This document shows, piece by piece, positions 33,127-43,355 of a DNA stretch of 64,000 nucleotides. The DNA is taken from NCBI RefSeq assembly GCF_014648475.1, contig NZ_BMRE01000034.1, forward strand, positions 31,613 to 95,612, in the 5' to 3' direction. Made by a program: the position numbers and the translations under genes. Each line of letters starts with the position of its first letter. The first letter of the stretch is position 1. This stretch comes from Lentzea flava (GTDB lineage Bacteria; Actinomycetota; Actinomycetes; Mycobacteriales; Pseudonocardiaceae). The notes under the pieces are model-generated. The model did no database searches. It saw only the letters and a list, made by a program, of their open reading frames with translations, and was not told where the DNA came from.

Positions 33127-33165
33127 CGAAAGAGGGAGTCTCCACTGTGGAGACTCCCTCTTTCG
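33127..33165. terminator. Perfect 19-base palindrome, terminator
   Basis: Arms 33127-33145 and 33147-33165 are exact complements around one base, with purine/T-rich tips (CGAAAGAGGGAG...). It lies between the micro-protein gene and the convergent DUF6131 gene and should terminate both. The near-zero loop also allows a cruciform or protein-bound operator. Confidence 0.8.
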
Positions 33166-33189
33166 TCCATCTAGCGACGCACGAGGACG

Positions 33190-33345
33190 TCAGAAGTAGT
33201 GCGCACGACCGCCGACCGGCTTGCCCACTGCGCCGAGGACGGCGAGGATCGCGCCGATCACCAGAAGCACCACTCCGATGGTCGTCAGAATGCTGATACC
33301 GGCCAGCCATCCGACGACGAGCAGGATCAGACCGAGAACGATCAT
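33190..33345 (-). CDS. DUF6131-type small membrane protein
   Basis: 51 residues from ATG 33345, with a GGAGG site four bases upstream. Two hydrophobic helices (MIVLGLILLVVGWLAGIS and the TTIGVVLLVIGAILAVLGAV stretch) end in GGRAHYF, the usual DUF6131 pattern in actinobacteria. Probably a short envelope protein. Longer frames upstream have poor coding character. Confidence 0.85.
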   Translation of the reverse strand: MIVLGLILLVVGWLAGISILTTIGVVLLVIGAILAVLGAVGKPVGGRAHYF

Positions 33346-33600
33346 GACACCTCCAGGTGGGGAATCCTTCTCTGGACTACCCCACAGAGGTCGGTACAAA
33401 CCTGATCGGCATCCACGTTCTTCAACAGCACAGGCACATGCCCCGGACGACCCCCTTGCAGTTGCACCATTCAGAGGCGCAACTCCGCGACGAGTTCGTT
33501 CAGTGCCCGCCGCGTCTCGCTGAGTGACAGCGCCGGCGAAGTCAGGCCTACCCTGCCGCACGGCCAGGCGGGCTGAGCGGACCGCCGCGCGACGACCTGC

Positions 33601-34680
<1,080 letters not shown>

Positions 34681-34760
34681 GGGTGACGAGTCTACGGCAG
34701 GCCACGGTCATGTCCGATTCCCGCGAGCCTTTGCCCGTTCCCGCTGGCAGGATCGTTGGC

Positions 34761-36047
34761 ATGGTCATTGACGAAGAGCACGCGTATCGGGTGTGCGCCG
34801 CACGTGACGCCCGTTTCGACGGGTGCTTCATCCACGCGGTCCGCACGACCGGCATCTACTGCCGTCCGTCGTGCCCCGCGGTGACCCCGAAGCGCCGCAA
34901 CAGCCAGTTCTTCCTGACGGCGGCCGCCGCCCAGTCCGCTGGCTTCCGCGCCTGCCGCCGCTGCCTCCCGGACGCCGTGCCCGGCTCGCCCGAGTGGAAC
35001 CTCCGCGCCGACCTGGCCGCCCGCGCGATGCGCCTGATCAGCGACGGCGTGGTCGAACGCGACGGCGTGACGGGCCTCGCCTCCCGCCTGGGCTACTCGG
35101 AACGCCACCTGACCCGCGTGCTGACCGCCGAACTGGGCGCGGGCCCGCTCGCGCTGGCCCGTGCCCACCGCGCCCACGCCGCACGCCTGCTGATCGAGAC
35201 GACCGAGCTCCCGTTCGCCGACATCGCCTTCGCCGCGGGCTTCGCGTCGGTCCGCCAGTTCAACGACACCATCCGCATGGTGTTCGCCTCGACACCGTCC
35301 GACATGCGCGGCCGCGGCAAGGCCCCGATCGGCACCCCAGGTCGCATCGTCCTGCGCCTGCCGTACCGCCCACCGTTCGACGCCACGGGCCTGCTCGCCC
35401 ACTTCCGCCGGCACGCGCTACCGGGCGTGGAAGAGGTGACCACCGACTCCTACGCCCGAACGCTGTCACTCCCCCACGGCGAAGCAACGGTCCGCTTGAC
35501 CTTCCCGGCCGACCACGTCCTCTGCTCCCTGCGCCTGGCCGACATGCGCGACCTGGGCGCGGCGGTCTCCAGGGTCCGCCGCCTGCTGGACCTGGACGCC
35601 GACCCGACGTCCGTCGACGAGTTCCTGGGCAAGGACCCGATCATCGGCCCGCTCGTCCGCGCAACCCCGGGCATCCGCGTCCCAGGCAGCGTCGACGGCG
35701 CCGAGACCCTTCTGCGCCTGGTGGCCCCCTTCGCCGGCACACCGCTGCAGGTCCCGGACGGGACCCTCACCCACCTCTACTCGGCGGCCGACCACCCGAT
35801 CGCCGAGGCACTGGCCACCGGCACACTCGTGGTGGACGTGGGCCGCTCGATCGAAGACCTGACCGAAGAACTGACCCCTCTCGTCGGCCACCAGGTGGCC
35901 GACGAGGTGGCCATGCGAGTACTGGGCGCCCCAGACGTGCTGGTGCTCCCGCACTCCCTGCAACACCTGGCTCCCCACGGCCCCGACTGGCGCCCGTGGC
36001 GCTCCTACGCCGGAGCACACCTGACGAGGAAGGCAGCAACATCATGA
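34761..36047 (+). CDS. Ada-type regulator fused to a reduced AlkA-like domain
   Basis: 428 residues. Residues 1-75 are the Ada zinc domain with Cys 34, 38, 65 and 68 (TTGIYCRPSC, GFRACRRC), where a Cys accepts methyl from phosphotriesters. Residues 80-170 form an AraC-type DNA-binding domain (RLGYSERHLTRVLTAELG). The rest aligns in pattern with AlkA 3-methyladenine glycosylase (N-terminal LRLPYRPPFD), but the helix-hairpin-helix and catalytic Asp region are missing or altered: GHQVADEVAMRVLG is followed by APDVLVLPHSL. The DNA-repair glycosylase activity is therefore doubtful. Its stop overlaps the ogt ATG. Confidence 0.88.
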   Translation: MVIDEEHAYRVCAARDARFDGCFIHAVRTTGIYCRPSCPAVTPKRRNSQFFLTAAAAQSAGFRACRRCLPDAVPGSPEWNLRADLAARAMRLISDGVVERDGVTGLASRLGYSERHLTRVLTAELGAGPLALARAHRAHAARLLIETTELPFADIAFAAGFASVRQFNDTIRMVFASTPSDMRGRGKAPIGTPGRIVLRLPYRPPFDATGLLAHFRRHALPGVEEVTTDSYARTLSLPHGEATVRLTFPADHVLCSLRLADMRDLGAAVSRVRRLLDLDADPTSVDEFLGKDPIIGPLVRATPGIRVPGSVDGAETLLRLVAPFAGTPLQVPDGTLTHLYSAADHPIAEALATGTLVVDVGRSIEDLTEELTPLVGHQVADEVAMRVLGAPDVLVLPHSLQHLAPHGPDWRPWRSYAGAHLTRKAATS

Positions 36048-36544
36048 GCGTCGCACACACGTCCACTGTGGACACCCCAGCGGGGCCGTTCACCGCGATC
36101 GTCGCGCCGGACGGAGCAGTGCTCGCCAGCGGCTGGACGGCCGACATCGCCCTGCTGACCCCCCAGATCCACGCCACCCTGGCACCGTCCGAGATCACGC
36201 CGAAGCGCGACCTGGGCGACGTCACCAAGGCCGTCATCGCCTACCACGAGGGCGACCTCGACGTGATCGACTCGGTGGAGGTGCGCCAGAAGTCGGGCCC
36301 GTTCCTCCAGCACGCCTGGGACGTCCTGCGCACCGTCCGCGCCGGCGCCCCCGTCACCTACACCGAGTACGCCGAACTCTCCGGCCGTCCCGCGGCGGTC
36401 CGCGCCGCGGCCTCGGCCTGCGCCCGCAACGCGGCGGCACTCTTCGTGCCGTGCCACCGTGTGATCCGAATCGGCGGAGACCTGGGCGGCTTCCGCTGGG
36501 GCCTGCCCGTGAAGCGCTGGCTGCTGTCCCACGAAGAGGCCTAA
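36044..36544 (+). CDS. ogt: Methylated-DNA--protein-cysteine S-methyltransferase
   Basis: 166 residues. Active-site PCHRV with acceptor Cys near 137, preceded by RAAASACARNAAALFV and the AGAPVTYTEYAEL helix-turn-helix; GFRWGLPVKRWLL follows. Repairs O6-alkylguanine by suicidal alkyl transfer. ATGA overlap with the Ada-type gene puts it under the same adaptive-response control. Convergent four-base overlap with the zinc-ribbon gene at its end. Confidence 0.95.
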   Translation: MSVAHTSTVDTPAGPFTAIVAPDGAVLASGWTADIALLTPQIHATLAPSEITPKRDLGDVTKAVIAYHEGDLDVIDSVEVRQKSGPFLQHAWDVLRTVRAGAPVTYTEYAELSGRPAAVRAAASACARNAAALFVPCHRVIRIGGDLGGFRWGLPVKRWLLSHEEA

Positions 36545-37077
36545 ACGAGGTTGATCTCGGGCGGCCCTGACATCGTCACCAGCTCGGCCCGGCAGTGCGG
36601 GCACGAGCCGGTGACGGGCCACACCGTGTTGCTCTGGAAGGACTTCTGCTCACCGAACCAGTCGTCCCGCCCGGAGTCACGACACGTGTGACACCCCACC
36701 CGGTAGTGCACGCGAACCCAAGGCCGCACCGCGAGCTCACTCCCGTGCTCACCGGGCCGCTTGACGTCGGCGAACGGCGACCACCAGAACGACAGCCGGC
36801 ACCGGAGCACCTCAACCTCACCATCAGACCCGGTGTCGAACCCGGTGATCCTGATCGGCGTGGGATGCACGCCGAAGTCGTCCAGATCGTCCTGCCACTC
36901 CAGCTGCCGCCGAGACGAGTGACAGACCCCGTGCGTCGCACCGTGATGCAACGCAACGGTCCGCCCCACCCGTCGGCACACGAAGCAGTCATGGGAGTAC
37001 TCGAGCCGGTTCGACCACACGAAGTGTGCACCCGAGGTGACAGCGACGCGCGCGGTGATTTCCACGTGGGACAGCAC
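36541..37077 (-). CDS. Hypothetical protein with several CxxC zinc-ribbon motifs
   Basis: 178 residues from GTG 37077. Three CxxC motifs are spread along it: CFVCRR near 31, CHTCRD near 130, and SCPHCRAEL near 158, plus single Cys and His residues between, consistent with two structural zinc sites. No catalytic motif is recognised. It starts without a good ribosome site, so the first codon is uncertain. Between DNA repair genes, but the function is open. Confidence 0.75.
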   Translation of the reverse strand: MLSHVEITARVAVTSGAHFVWSNRLEYSHDCFVCRRVGRTVALHHGATHGVCHSSRRQLEWQDDLDDFGVHPTPIRITGFDTGSDGEVEVLRCRLSFWWSPFADVKRPGEHGSELAVRPWVRVHYRVGCHTCRDSGRDDWFGEQKSFQSNTVWPVTGSCPHCRAELVTMSGPPEINLV

Positions 37078-37136
37078 GGAACGAGGTTAGGGCGGACCAT
37101 CTGGTTCGTCCACATGCGACAAACAGCCGGCCGACG

Positions 37137-40013
37137 TCAACCCAGCGACACCTCGAGCGTGGATCCGGTCCGCGCCTTCCGAACCTTCAACCGGGTGGGA
37201 ATCCGCTGCCGCAGCTCCTCCACATGCGACACCAGCCCCACAACCCGCCCGCCGGCCCGCAGCTCGTCCAACGTGTTCATCACGATGTCCAGCGTGTCCG
37301 AGTCGAGCGTGCCGAACCCCTCGTCCACGAACAGCGTGTCCAGCAACGCCCCACCGGTCTCGTTGGCCACCACGTCAGCCAGCCCGAGAGCCAGCGACAG
37401 CGAAGCCAGGAACGACTCCCCGCCGGACAACGTCTTGGCCGGCCGAGCCCGCCCCGAGTAGTCGTCCAGGACGTCGAGACTCAGCCCGCCCCGAGTGCCC
37501 CGCGCCCCGGCCGAGTCGGAGTGCACGAAGCTGTACCGCCCCTGACTCATCCGGTGCAGCCGGGCAGAAGCCGCGACGGCGACCTCCTCGAGCCGCGCCG
37601 CGAGCACGTACGACCGCAGCGTCATCTTCTTGGAGTTCTGTCCCCGCCCGTTGATCACGTCGGTGAGCGCGTCCAGTTCCGCGTACGAGGCCTCCAGCGG
37701 CTCCAACGACTTCCACTCGGCCCGCAGCCGGGTGGCCAGCTCGCTGACCCGCTCCAGCGCCGCACGAGCACGCGCCAGCCGAGTGGTCGCCTCCGACGCG
37801 GCCGCCCGAGCGGCAGAGGCCGCGGCGGTGACCTCGTTCAGGTCCACCTCGGAAGCCGGATCGACCTCGGCCAGTTCCTCCAGCGTCGCCATGGCCGTGG
37901 CACGGGCGCGTTCCCAGGCGGCGATCCGGTCGTCCAACGCCTGCAACGCGGCCGGGCGCCGGGCGGCCGCGAGCGCCGCCTCGACATCAGGGAAGCCCGC
38001 CTCCGCCGCCAGGGCCGCCACCGAGGCCTGCTGCTCCTCGACCCTGGCGAGCGCGCTGTCCTTGGCCGCACGGCGATCAGCCAGCTCCACCAAGGCCTTC
38101 GCCAGGCGCAGCAGGTGGTCGCGGCGCGTCAGCACGTCCTCGTGCTCGCCCCGGGCCTTCTCCAGCCGGGCGCCGCGTTCCTCGACGACGGCGACCAGTG
38201 ACGTGTGCTCGGTGCGCAGCCTGACCAGGTCCTGTTCGACCTTCTCCTTCTCCGCCCCCAGGTCGCGGGTCTTGGCCTCCAGGCCCACGAACTCGTTCTG
38301 CCGCTGCGACCGCGTGCGCGCCAGCTCCACCGCCGCGCGGTACTCGGACAGCGCGACGGCCGGCTCCTCCGACCCCAGGGCCTCCCAACAGGCCTGGATG
38401 CGCAGCTCGGCGGCGTGGGCGGCCCGTTCGGCGGAGTTGCGGCGGTCCAGCGCGGCCTGTTCGTCGCGGGCGGCTTCCTCCTCGTCGGCCGCGTCGACGC
38501 CGCCCAGCATCGGCTGCGCGGGCGCGGGGTGGCTCGGCGAGCCGCAGACGGCGCAGGGCTTGCCGCGTTGCAGGGCCGCGGCCAGCTCGATGGCCATGTT
38601 CTCCAGGCGCTGGTGGCGGACCTGCTGCAGGACGTCCTTGGCCTTCTGGTGGACGTCGATCGCCTGGCGCAGTTCGGTCTTGGTGCGCTCCAGCGCTTCC
38701 CCGGCGCCGGGCAACGCCTCCGCGGCATCCGCGCGGGTCTTCAGGGACTCCAGGCGCGCGGACGCCTCGGCGGCGGCGTCCAGCTGGGCACGGCACTGGG
38801 CGAGGCGTTCCGGCAGCACCTCCAGTTCGGCGTTCAGGGCCAGCAGGCGCCGCTCCACCTGGTACGAGGCGTGCTTGAGCTCGGAGAGCCTGCGCTCGTC
38901 GGCCTTCTGGCGTTCCGCCTCGGCCGCGAGCTCGGCGAGGCCACCCGCCTCCTCACGGCAGCGCTCGGCGTCCTCCCGCAGGGACGAGCCGGAATATCCC
39001 AGGCGGGCCAGGGCTTCCGCGGCGCGCGTCTCGTCGCGGACCGCGAACTCGTACGACTGCTGGAGCTTCGCGATCTCGTTGAACGCCGGCACGACGGGCA
39101 TGGCGCGCCGGGCGGCGTCGCGCTCGGCGAACCACGACGCCGAGTCGGCCGCCTCGACACGGGCCAGCATGTCGCGGGCCTCGCGGACGCGGCGGATCTG
39201 GTCGGCCTGCACGCGGGCCTGGGCCAGCAACGCGTCCGCGCCGTCGGCCACGCCCGCCGTCTCCACCGACTGCTCCTCGGCCTCCCGGACGGCCTGGGAA
39301 AGCCTTTCCAGCACCGAATCCAGCCACTCCGGCTCGTCCGACGGCTCCTCGGAGGCGGCCTCGGCCACGCGGTGCATCAGCTCGGAGGCGCCCTGGCGGC
39401 GTTCCTCCAACAGGCGGCCGGCCACCACCCGCTTGTCGCGGAACCACTTCTCCACGTCGAGGAAGCGCTCGGTGCCGAAGAGCTTTTCGAGCAGCACCTC
39501 CCGTTCCGCGGTGTCGGAGCGCAGGAAGCGGGCGAACTCGCCCTGCGGCAGCAGGACCACCTGGAAGAACTGCTCGTACGACATGCCCAGCATGTCCTCG
39601 ACGGCGCGGGCCACGTCGTCGATGCGGGTGATCCCCTCGCCGTCCCAGCCCTCGAGCCACGTCAGCGAGCACTTCGCTGGCTGGGTGGTGTAGCCGCCGC
39701 CGCGTTTCTTCGGGCGGTCGAACTCCGGCGAGCGCACGATGCGGAACCGGCGGCCCTGCACCGTGAGCTCGAGCGACACCGACGTCGGCACTTCGGGATC
39801 GGCGTACTCGCAGCGCAGCTTCTTCACGTCGCCGCGCGCGCCGGGCACACGGCCGAACAGGGCGAACGCCACCGCGTCGAGCAACGTCGTCTTGCCCGCG
39901 CCCGTGTCGCCGTGCAGCAGGAACAGGCCGTCGGCGCCCAGTTCGTCGAAGTCGACGGTCTCCGGCTTCGGGTAGGGGCCGAACGCCGTCAGCTCCAGGC
40001 GGTGCAGTCTCAT
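37137..40013 (-). CDS. sbcC: Exonuclease SbcCD ATPase subunit SbcC (Rad50 homologue)
   Basis: 958 residues. N-terminal half of the ABC ATPase: LTAFGPYPKPETVDF and Walker A GDTGAGKTTLLDA near 36-48. Two long coiled-coil arms (about 200-450 and 520-780) surround the zinc hook CAVCGSPSHP near 480. C-terminal half: signature LSGGESFLASLSLAL and Walker B LFVDEGFGTLD. ATG 40013 overlaps the sbcD stop (ATGA). Works with SbcD to open hairpins and protein-blocked DNA ends. Confidence 0.95.
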   Translation of the reverse strand: MRLHRLELTAFGPYPKPETVDFDELGADGLFLLHGDTGAGKTTLLDAVAFALFGRVPGARGDVKKLRCEYADPEVPTSVSLELTVQGRRFRIVRSPEFDRPKKRGGGYTTQPAKCSLTWLEGWDGEGITRIDDVARAVEDMLGMSYEQFFQVVLLPQGEFARFLRSDTAEREVLLEKLFGTERFLDVEKWFRDKRVVAGRLLEERRQGASELMHRVAEAASEEPSDEPEWLDSVLERLSQAVREAEEQSVETAGVADGADALLAQARVQADQIRRVREARDMLARVEAADSASWFAERDAARRAMPVVPAFNEIAKLQQSYEFAVRDETRAAEALARLGYSGSSLREDAERCREEAGGLAELAAEAERQKADERRLSELKHASYQVERRLLALNAELEVLPERLAQCRAQLDAAAEASARLESLKTRADAAEALPGAGEALERTKTELRQAIDVHQKAKDVLQQVRHQRLENMAIELAAALQRGKPCAVCGSPSHPAPAQPMLGGVDAADEEEAARDEQAALDRRNSAERAAHAAELRIQACWEALGSEEPAVALSEYRAAVELARTRSQRQNEFVGLEAKTRDLGAEKEKVEQDLVRLRTEHTSLVAVVEERGARLEKARGEHEDVLTRRDHLLRLAKALVELADRRAAKDSALARVEEQQASVAALAAEAGFPDVEAALAAARRPAALQALDDRIAAWERARATAMATLEELAEVDPASEVDLNEVTAAASAARAAASEATTRLARARAALERVSELATRLRAEWKSLEPLEASYAELDALTDVINGRGQNSKKMTLRSYVLAARLEEVAVAASARLHRMSQGRYSFVHSDSAGARGTRGGLSLDVLDDYSGRARPAKTLSGGESFLASLSLALGLADVVANETGGALLDTLFVDEGFGTLDSDTLDIVMNTLDELRAGGRVVGLVSHVEELRQRIPTRLKVRKARTGSTLEVSLG

Positions 40014-41149
40014 TGCTCCTGCTCCCTCGCCACCGAAGCGAAAGCCTCGCGCAGCAACGCCATCTCCGCGGCGGTCGGCTCGGACCCGCGGGCGTCGGAC
40101 ACGAAGCAGCAGGCCACTTCCTCGTCGGTGCGGCCGCGCACCCGGTCCGCGTACGTCATGGTGTGCTGCGGGCCCTGCTCCGGCCGCCACTCCACGTGCA
40201 CCGCGTGCTCGAACCGCTTCTGCAGCTGCCGCAACGCGTCCATCGGCCGCACCTGGTCGGTCAGCACGACCGAGAGGAAGTGGTCTTCCAGCGGTGTGTG
40301 GGCCGGATCCTCCAGCACCTCGGCGAGAGTGCCCGTCACCGTCGCCAGCTTGCGCGGCACCGGCAGCTCGCGCCGTTCCACCCCGACGAGACCGCCCGCA
40401 TCGAGCTCCACCAGCCACACCGACTTGCGGTGCCGCGCCTCGGAGAACGAGTACGCGAGCGGACTGCCCGAGTAGCGCAGGTTCTCCGCCAGGGTCTGCG
40501 GACCGTGCAGATGCCCGAGAGCCACGTAGTCGACGCCCGAGAACACCTGCATCGACACGTCCTGCACCCCACCGACGGCGATGGTGCGCTCGGACTCCGA
40601 CGGCGCCCCGCCCGTGACGAACGCGTGCGCCAGCACCACCGACCGCGCCCCGCGCCCGGCGAGATCGGCGCGGATCCGCCGCATCGCCTCACCGAGAACG
40701 GGCGCGTGGCCCTTGTCCGCGATCCCGAGGACGTGCCGCGCCGGTTCCGGCTCCAGGAACGGAATCCCGTACACCGCGACGGGCCCGTGCTCGTCCTCCA
40801 GCTCGACCGGCTTGTCCAGCAACGAGATCTGCGTGCGGAGGAAGAGCCCGCCCGCCGCGGCGAACTCCCCGAACACGCCGATCCGCGCCGCCGAGTCGTG
40901 GTTGCCCGGTGTGATCACGATCCGCGCCCCTGCGGCACGGATCCGCATCAGCACCCGCGCGCACAACGCCACCGCGTCGGCGGACGGCACCGCGCGGTCG
41001 TAGAGGTCGCCGGAGATGACCACGACGTCGACCTTCTCGGAAGACACCAGGTCAGCGAGGCCGCTCAGCACCGACTCCTGCTCGACGAGCAGGTCGCGGC
41101 CGTGGAAGGTGCGCCCCACGTGCCAGTCGGAGGTGTGCAGGATCCGCAT
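40010..41149 (-). CDS. sbcD: Exonuclease SbcCD nuclease subunit SbcD (Mre11 homologue)
   Basis: 379 residues. Metallophosphoesterase motifs in order: HTSDWHVGRTFHGRD near 5, GDLYDRAVPS near 47, GNHDSAARIG near 83, LAHAFVTGG and GHLHGPQ. These bind two manganese ions in the nuclease site. ATG 41149 is preferred to the in-frame GTG 41179. First gene of the sbcDC operon. Confidence 0.95.
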   Translation of the reverse strand: MRILHTSDWHVGRTFHGRDLLVEQESVLSGLADLVSSEKVDVVVISGDLYDRAVPSADAVALCARVLMRIRAAGARIVITPGNHDSAARIGVFGEFAAAGGLFLRTQISLLDKPVELEDEHGPVAVYGIPFLEPEPARHVLGIADKGHAPVLGEAMRRIRADLAGRGARSVVLAHAFVTGGAPSESERTIAVGGVQDVSMQVFSGVDYVALGHLHGPQTLAENLRYSGSPLAYSFSEARHRKSVWLVELDAGGLVGVERRELPVPRKLATVTGTLAEVLEDPAHTPLEDHFLSVVLTDQVRPMDALRQLQKRFEHAVHVEWRPEQGPQHTMTYADRVRGRTDEEVACCFVSDARGSEPTAAEMALLREAFASVAREQEQ

Positions 41150-41248
41150 GGGACCAACCGTAGAGACGGGGTCCGACAAAACTCCGGGAGGGTTCCCGGC
41201 GTGTCACCCGATCGAGTTCAACATCTCTGAGGGAGCATCATCGGTGCC

Positions 41249-42160
41249 GTGACCGCAGTGATCATCACCGCCTCGCTCGTCCTGGCCCTCGTCAGCGCCG
41301 GGGCGCTGGTGTTCGTCTGGCGCCTGTACCAGGACAGCGTTCGCCGCACCGACGAGGCGCTCAACGCCATCAGCGCCGAACGCGCGCGCTACGACGCCCA
41401 GCAGCAAGCCCTGCAGCGGTACGAGGTGGCGTTCTCCAGCGTCAGCGGCCGCGGCGAGCTCGGCGAGCAGGTCCTCGTCGAAACGGCGCGCGCCCTCGGC
41501 CTGAGGGAAAACCTCCACTACACGCTGCAGACCGACGTTGCGGGCGGTGGCTCCGTACGGCCGGACATGGTGCTGAACGTCGGCGGCGGCCGCATGGTCC
41601 CGGTCGACTCGAAGATGTCCATGGCCTGCTGGGCGGAAGCGGTCGAAACGGACGATCCGCAGGAACGCCAGGACGCGCTGCGGGTCCACGTCCGCAACAT
41701 CCGCTCCCGCGCGGCCGAGCTGGCGGGCAAGGGCTACCAGCGCTGGGCCGACGCGATCTACGGCACGATCATGTTCGTCCCCAACGACGGCGCCGTCGTC
41801 GCCGCCCTGGACACCGATCCCGAACTGCTGCGCTGGCTGCTGGACCGCCGGATCTTCCTGTGCGGCCCGACCGGGTTCGCCGTGATCGCTTCGAGCGCCA
41901 TGTTCGCGGTCACCGAACGGGCCCTCGCCGACGACGTCGAGCAGGTCAGGCTGCAGGCCGGCCGCGCCAACCGGGCCGCGGACACCGCCATCGAGGCCGT
42001 CAACCTCTCCACGACCCACCTGCAGCGCTTCCTGAGCGCGAGGCGCCGCGAACTGGACGCCCTGGAGGGTTTCCGGGCGAGCGTCGAACCACTGACCGAA
42101 GCCTCCGCCACCCCGACGCCCCTGCCTCTCGTCCGAAGGGCGGACGAACAGTCCGCATAA
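41249..42160 (+). CDS. rmuC: DNA recombination protein RmuC homologue
   Basis: 303 residues, shorter than E. coli RmuC (about 475). An N-terminal membrane helix (IITASLVLALVSAGALVFVW) is followed by a short coiled coil and the RmuC nuclease-like core: VPVDSKMSMACW, GKGYQRWADAI, MFVPNDGAVVAALDTDP. The long N-terminal coiled coil of the enterobacterial form is reduced. GTG 41249. Divergent from sbcDC. Implicated in limiting inverted-repeat rearrangements. Confidence 0.87.
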   Translation: MTAVIITASLVLALVSAGALVFVWRLYQDSVRRTDEALNAISAERARYDAQQQALQRYEVAFSSVSGRGELGEQVLVETARALGLRENLHYTLQTDVAGGGSVRPDMVLNVGGGRMVPVDSKMSMACWAEAVETDDPQERQDALRVHVRNIRSRAAELAGKGYQRWADAIYGTIMFVPNDGAVVAALDTDPELLRWLLDRRIFLCGPTGFAVIASSAMFAVTERALADDVEQVRLQAGRANRAADTAIEAVNLSTTHLQRFLSARRRELDALEGFRASVEPLTEASATPTPLPLVRRADEQSA

Positions 42161-42249
42161 AACGCACGGAGCGTGCCAACAGGTTGCTTCTGGGTGAGAA
42201 AGCAGCGGACTGACGAACACCGAATGGCCGAACGGCTACCGTGTGCGGC

Positions 42250-42963
42250 GTGAGTGACGTGCGCGACCGTTCGGCTGCCTTCGACGACGTCGAGGACTAT
42301 GACGCCGTTCCGTGGAACTACAAGGCCATCTTCGGGTCGTTCAAGGGCATCCCGTGGTGGGCCGCGATCCTGTGCGCCCTGATCCCGGCGTTCATCGGCG
42401 CGTTCATCGACATCAACTCCAGCAAGACCGTCGGCTGGACGTTCAACGGCGTGTTCTTCGTCGGTGCGCTCGCCGGGATCCTGCTGGTCCAGCGCCGCAG
42501 CCTGTTCGCGCCGATGGTGCAGCCGCCGCTCGTCCTCGCCGCGACGGTGCCGACGCTCGTGCTGCTCACCGGCGGTGTCCAGAAGGGCGGCCTGTCCGCC
42601 ATGGCGCTCGGCCTGGGCAAGCCGCTGATCGACAGCTTCCCGGTCATGGCCGTCACCACCGCCGTCACGGTCGTGCTCGGCATCGTGCGGATCTTCATCC
42701 AGAAGGACCCGAACCGGCCGTCCAAGGACGAGGTCCGCGAGGCCAAGGCCGAGCTGAAGGCCCGCAGCAAGCCCGCCGCCCGCAAGCCCGCGCGTGAGGA
42801 GTCCGCGGAGGACCGTCCGCGCCGCCCGCGTCCGGAGGGCTCGCCCGCACGTCGTCCGCGCCCGGAGGGAGCACCGGCTCGCCGCCCGCGCCCGGAGGGT
42901 GCCGCTCGCGGTGAGCGCCCGGCGGGCCAACGCAGGCCGAGGCCGCCGCGCGACGACCGCTAG
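42250..42963 (+). CDS. DUF6542-type membrane protein with Arg/Pro repeat tail
   Basis: About 237 residues from GTG 42250. Four membrane helices lie between residues 30 and 155 (starting WWAAILCALIPAFIGAF). The last 75 residues are cytoplasmic, strongly basic and repetitive (three RRPRPEG-containing decapeptides). This is a common actinobacterial hypothetical family, often near xseA/ispH as here. Function unknown; the tail may bind nucleic acid or acidic lipids. Confidence 0.82.
   Translation: MSDVRDRSAAFDDVEDYDAVPWNYKAIFGSFKGIPWWAAILCALIPAFIGAFIDINSSKTVGWTFNGVFFVGALAGILLVQRRSLFAPMVQPPLVLAATVPTLVLLTGGVQKGGLSAMALGLGKPLIDSFPVMAVTTAVTVVLGIVRIFIQKDPNRPSKDEVREAKAELKARSKPAARKPAREESAEDRPRRPRPEGSPARRPRPEGAPARRPRPEGAARGERPAGQRRPRPPRDDR
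42821..42910 (+). repeat. Three tandem 30-base units inside the DUF6542 gene
   Basis: Units at 42821-42850, 42851-42880 and 42881-42910 each encode a decapeptide around RRPRPEG. The period is a multiple of three, so copy-number change would keep the frame. Divergence between units shows it is not a very recent duplication. Confidence 0.8.
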
Positions 42964-43047
42964 CCAGAGGTTGTCCGCGCCCACTCCCCGAAGCGCGAAC
43001 AACGACGACAGAACAACGAGCAGGCAAAACGGCAGCACTCTGCCAGC

Positions 43048-43355
43048 ATGACCTCGATGCCCAGGGGAGAACTGGGACACCTCGACGTGGCGCAGGATCG
43101 GCGACCTGCGCGGGCACACGAGCGTGGTGAAGGCCTTGGCGCTCAGTCCTGTGGCTCGCGAGTGGCGGCAACGACAAGACCGTCGTTGTGTGGGACGTGA
43201 ACACCCAACAGACGTGGGCGACTCTGCGCGGCCATGCCGAGGCCGTCACCCACGTCGCGTGGATGCCCGACGGCCGTGCCGTGGCGTCTGCCGGAGCAGA
43301 CGCATTGCTCGTGTGGCCGCTCGACCTGGAAACCGCCCTGCGAGCACTCAACTGA
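43048..43355 (+). pseudogene. Collapsed copy of an HTH-STAND-WD40 gene
   Basis: The first eight codons (ATG 43048, MTSMPRGE) match the start of the intact gene at 43439 (MSAMPTGE), including the upstream bases GCACTCTGC. At about 43073 the sequence jumps to the last WD40 repeats (TSTWRRIGDLRGHTSVVKAL), then after another frameshift near 43155 continues ASGGNDKTVVVWDV and RGHAEAVTHVAWMPDGR to the end at TGA 43353. About 3 kb of NTPase and propeller are missing. It is a remnant of a tandem paralogue. Confidence 0.85.

Noticed and set aside
33471..33600. Minus-strand frame ending SETRRALNELVAELRL, which looks like a real protein end
   Set aside because: It is continuous only with an out-of-frame shadow of ychF and has no start of its own. 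It may be a small gene remnant but cannot be supported.
37137..40418. 1093-codon extension of sbcC into sbcD
   Set aside because: The first 135 codons are a shadow of sbcD; ATG 40013 with ATGA coupling is the true start.
42821..42910. Three 30-base units considered as a CRISPR-like array
   Set aside because: Units are contiguous with no spacers and encode in-frame decapeptides of a gene.
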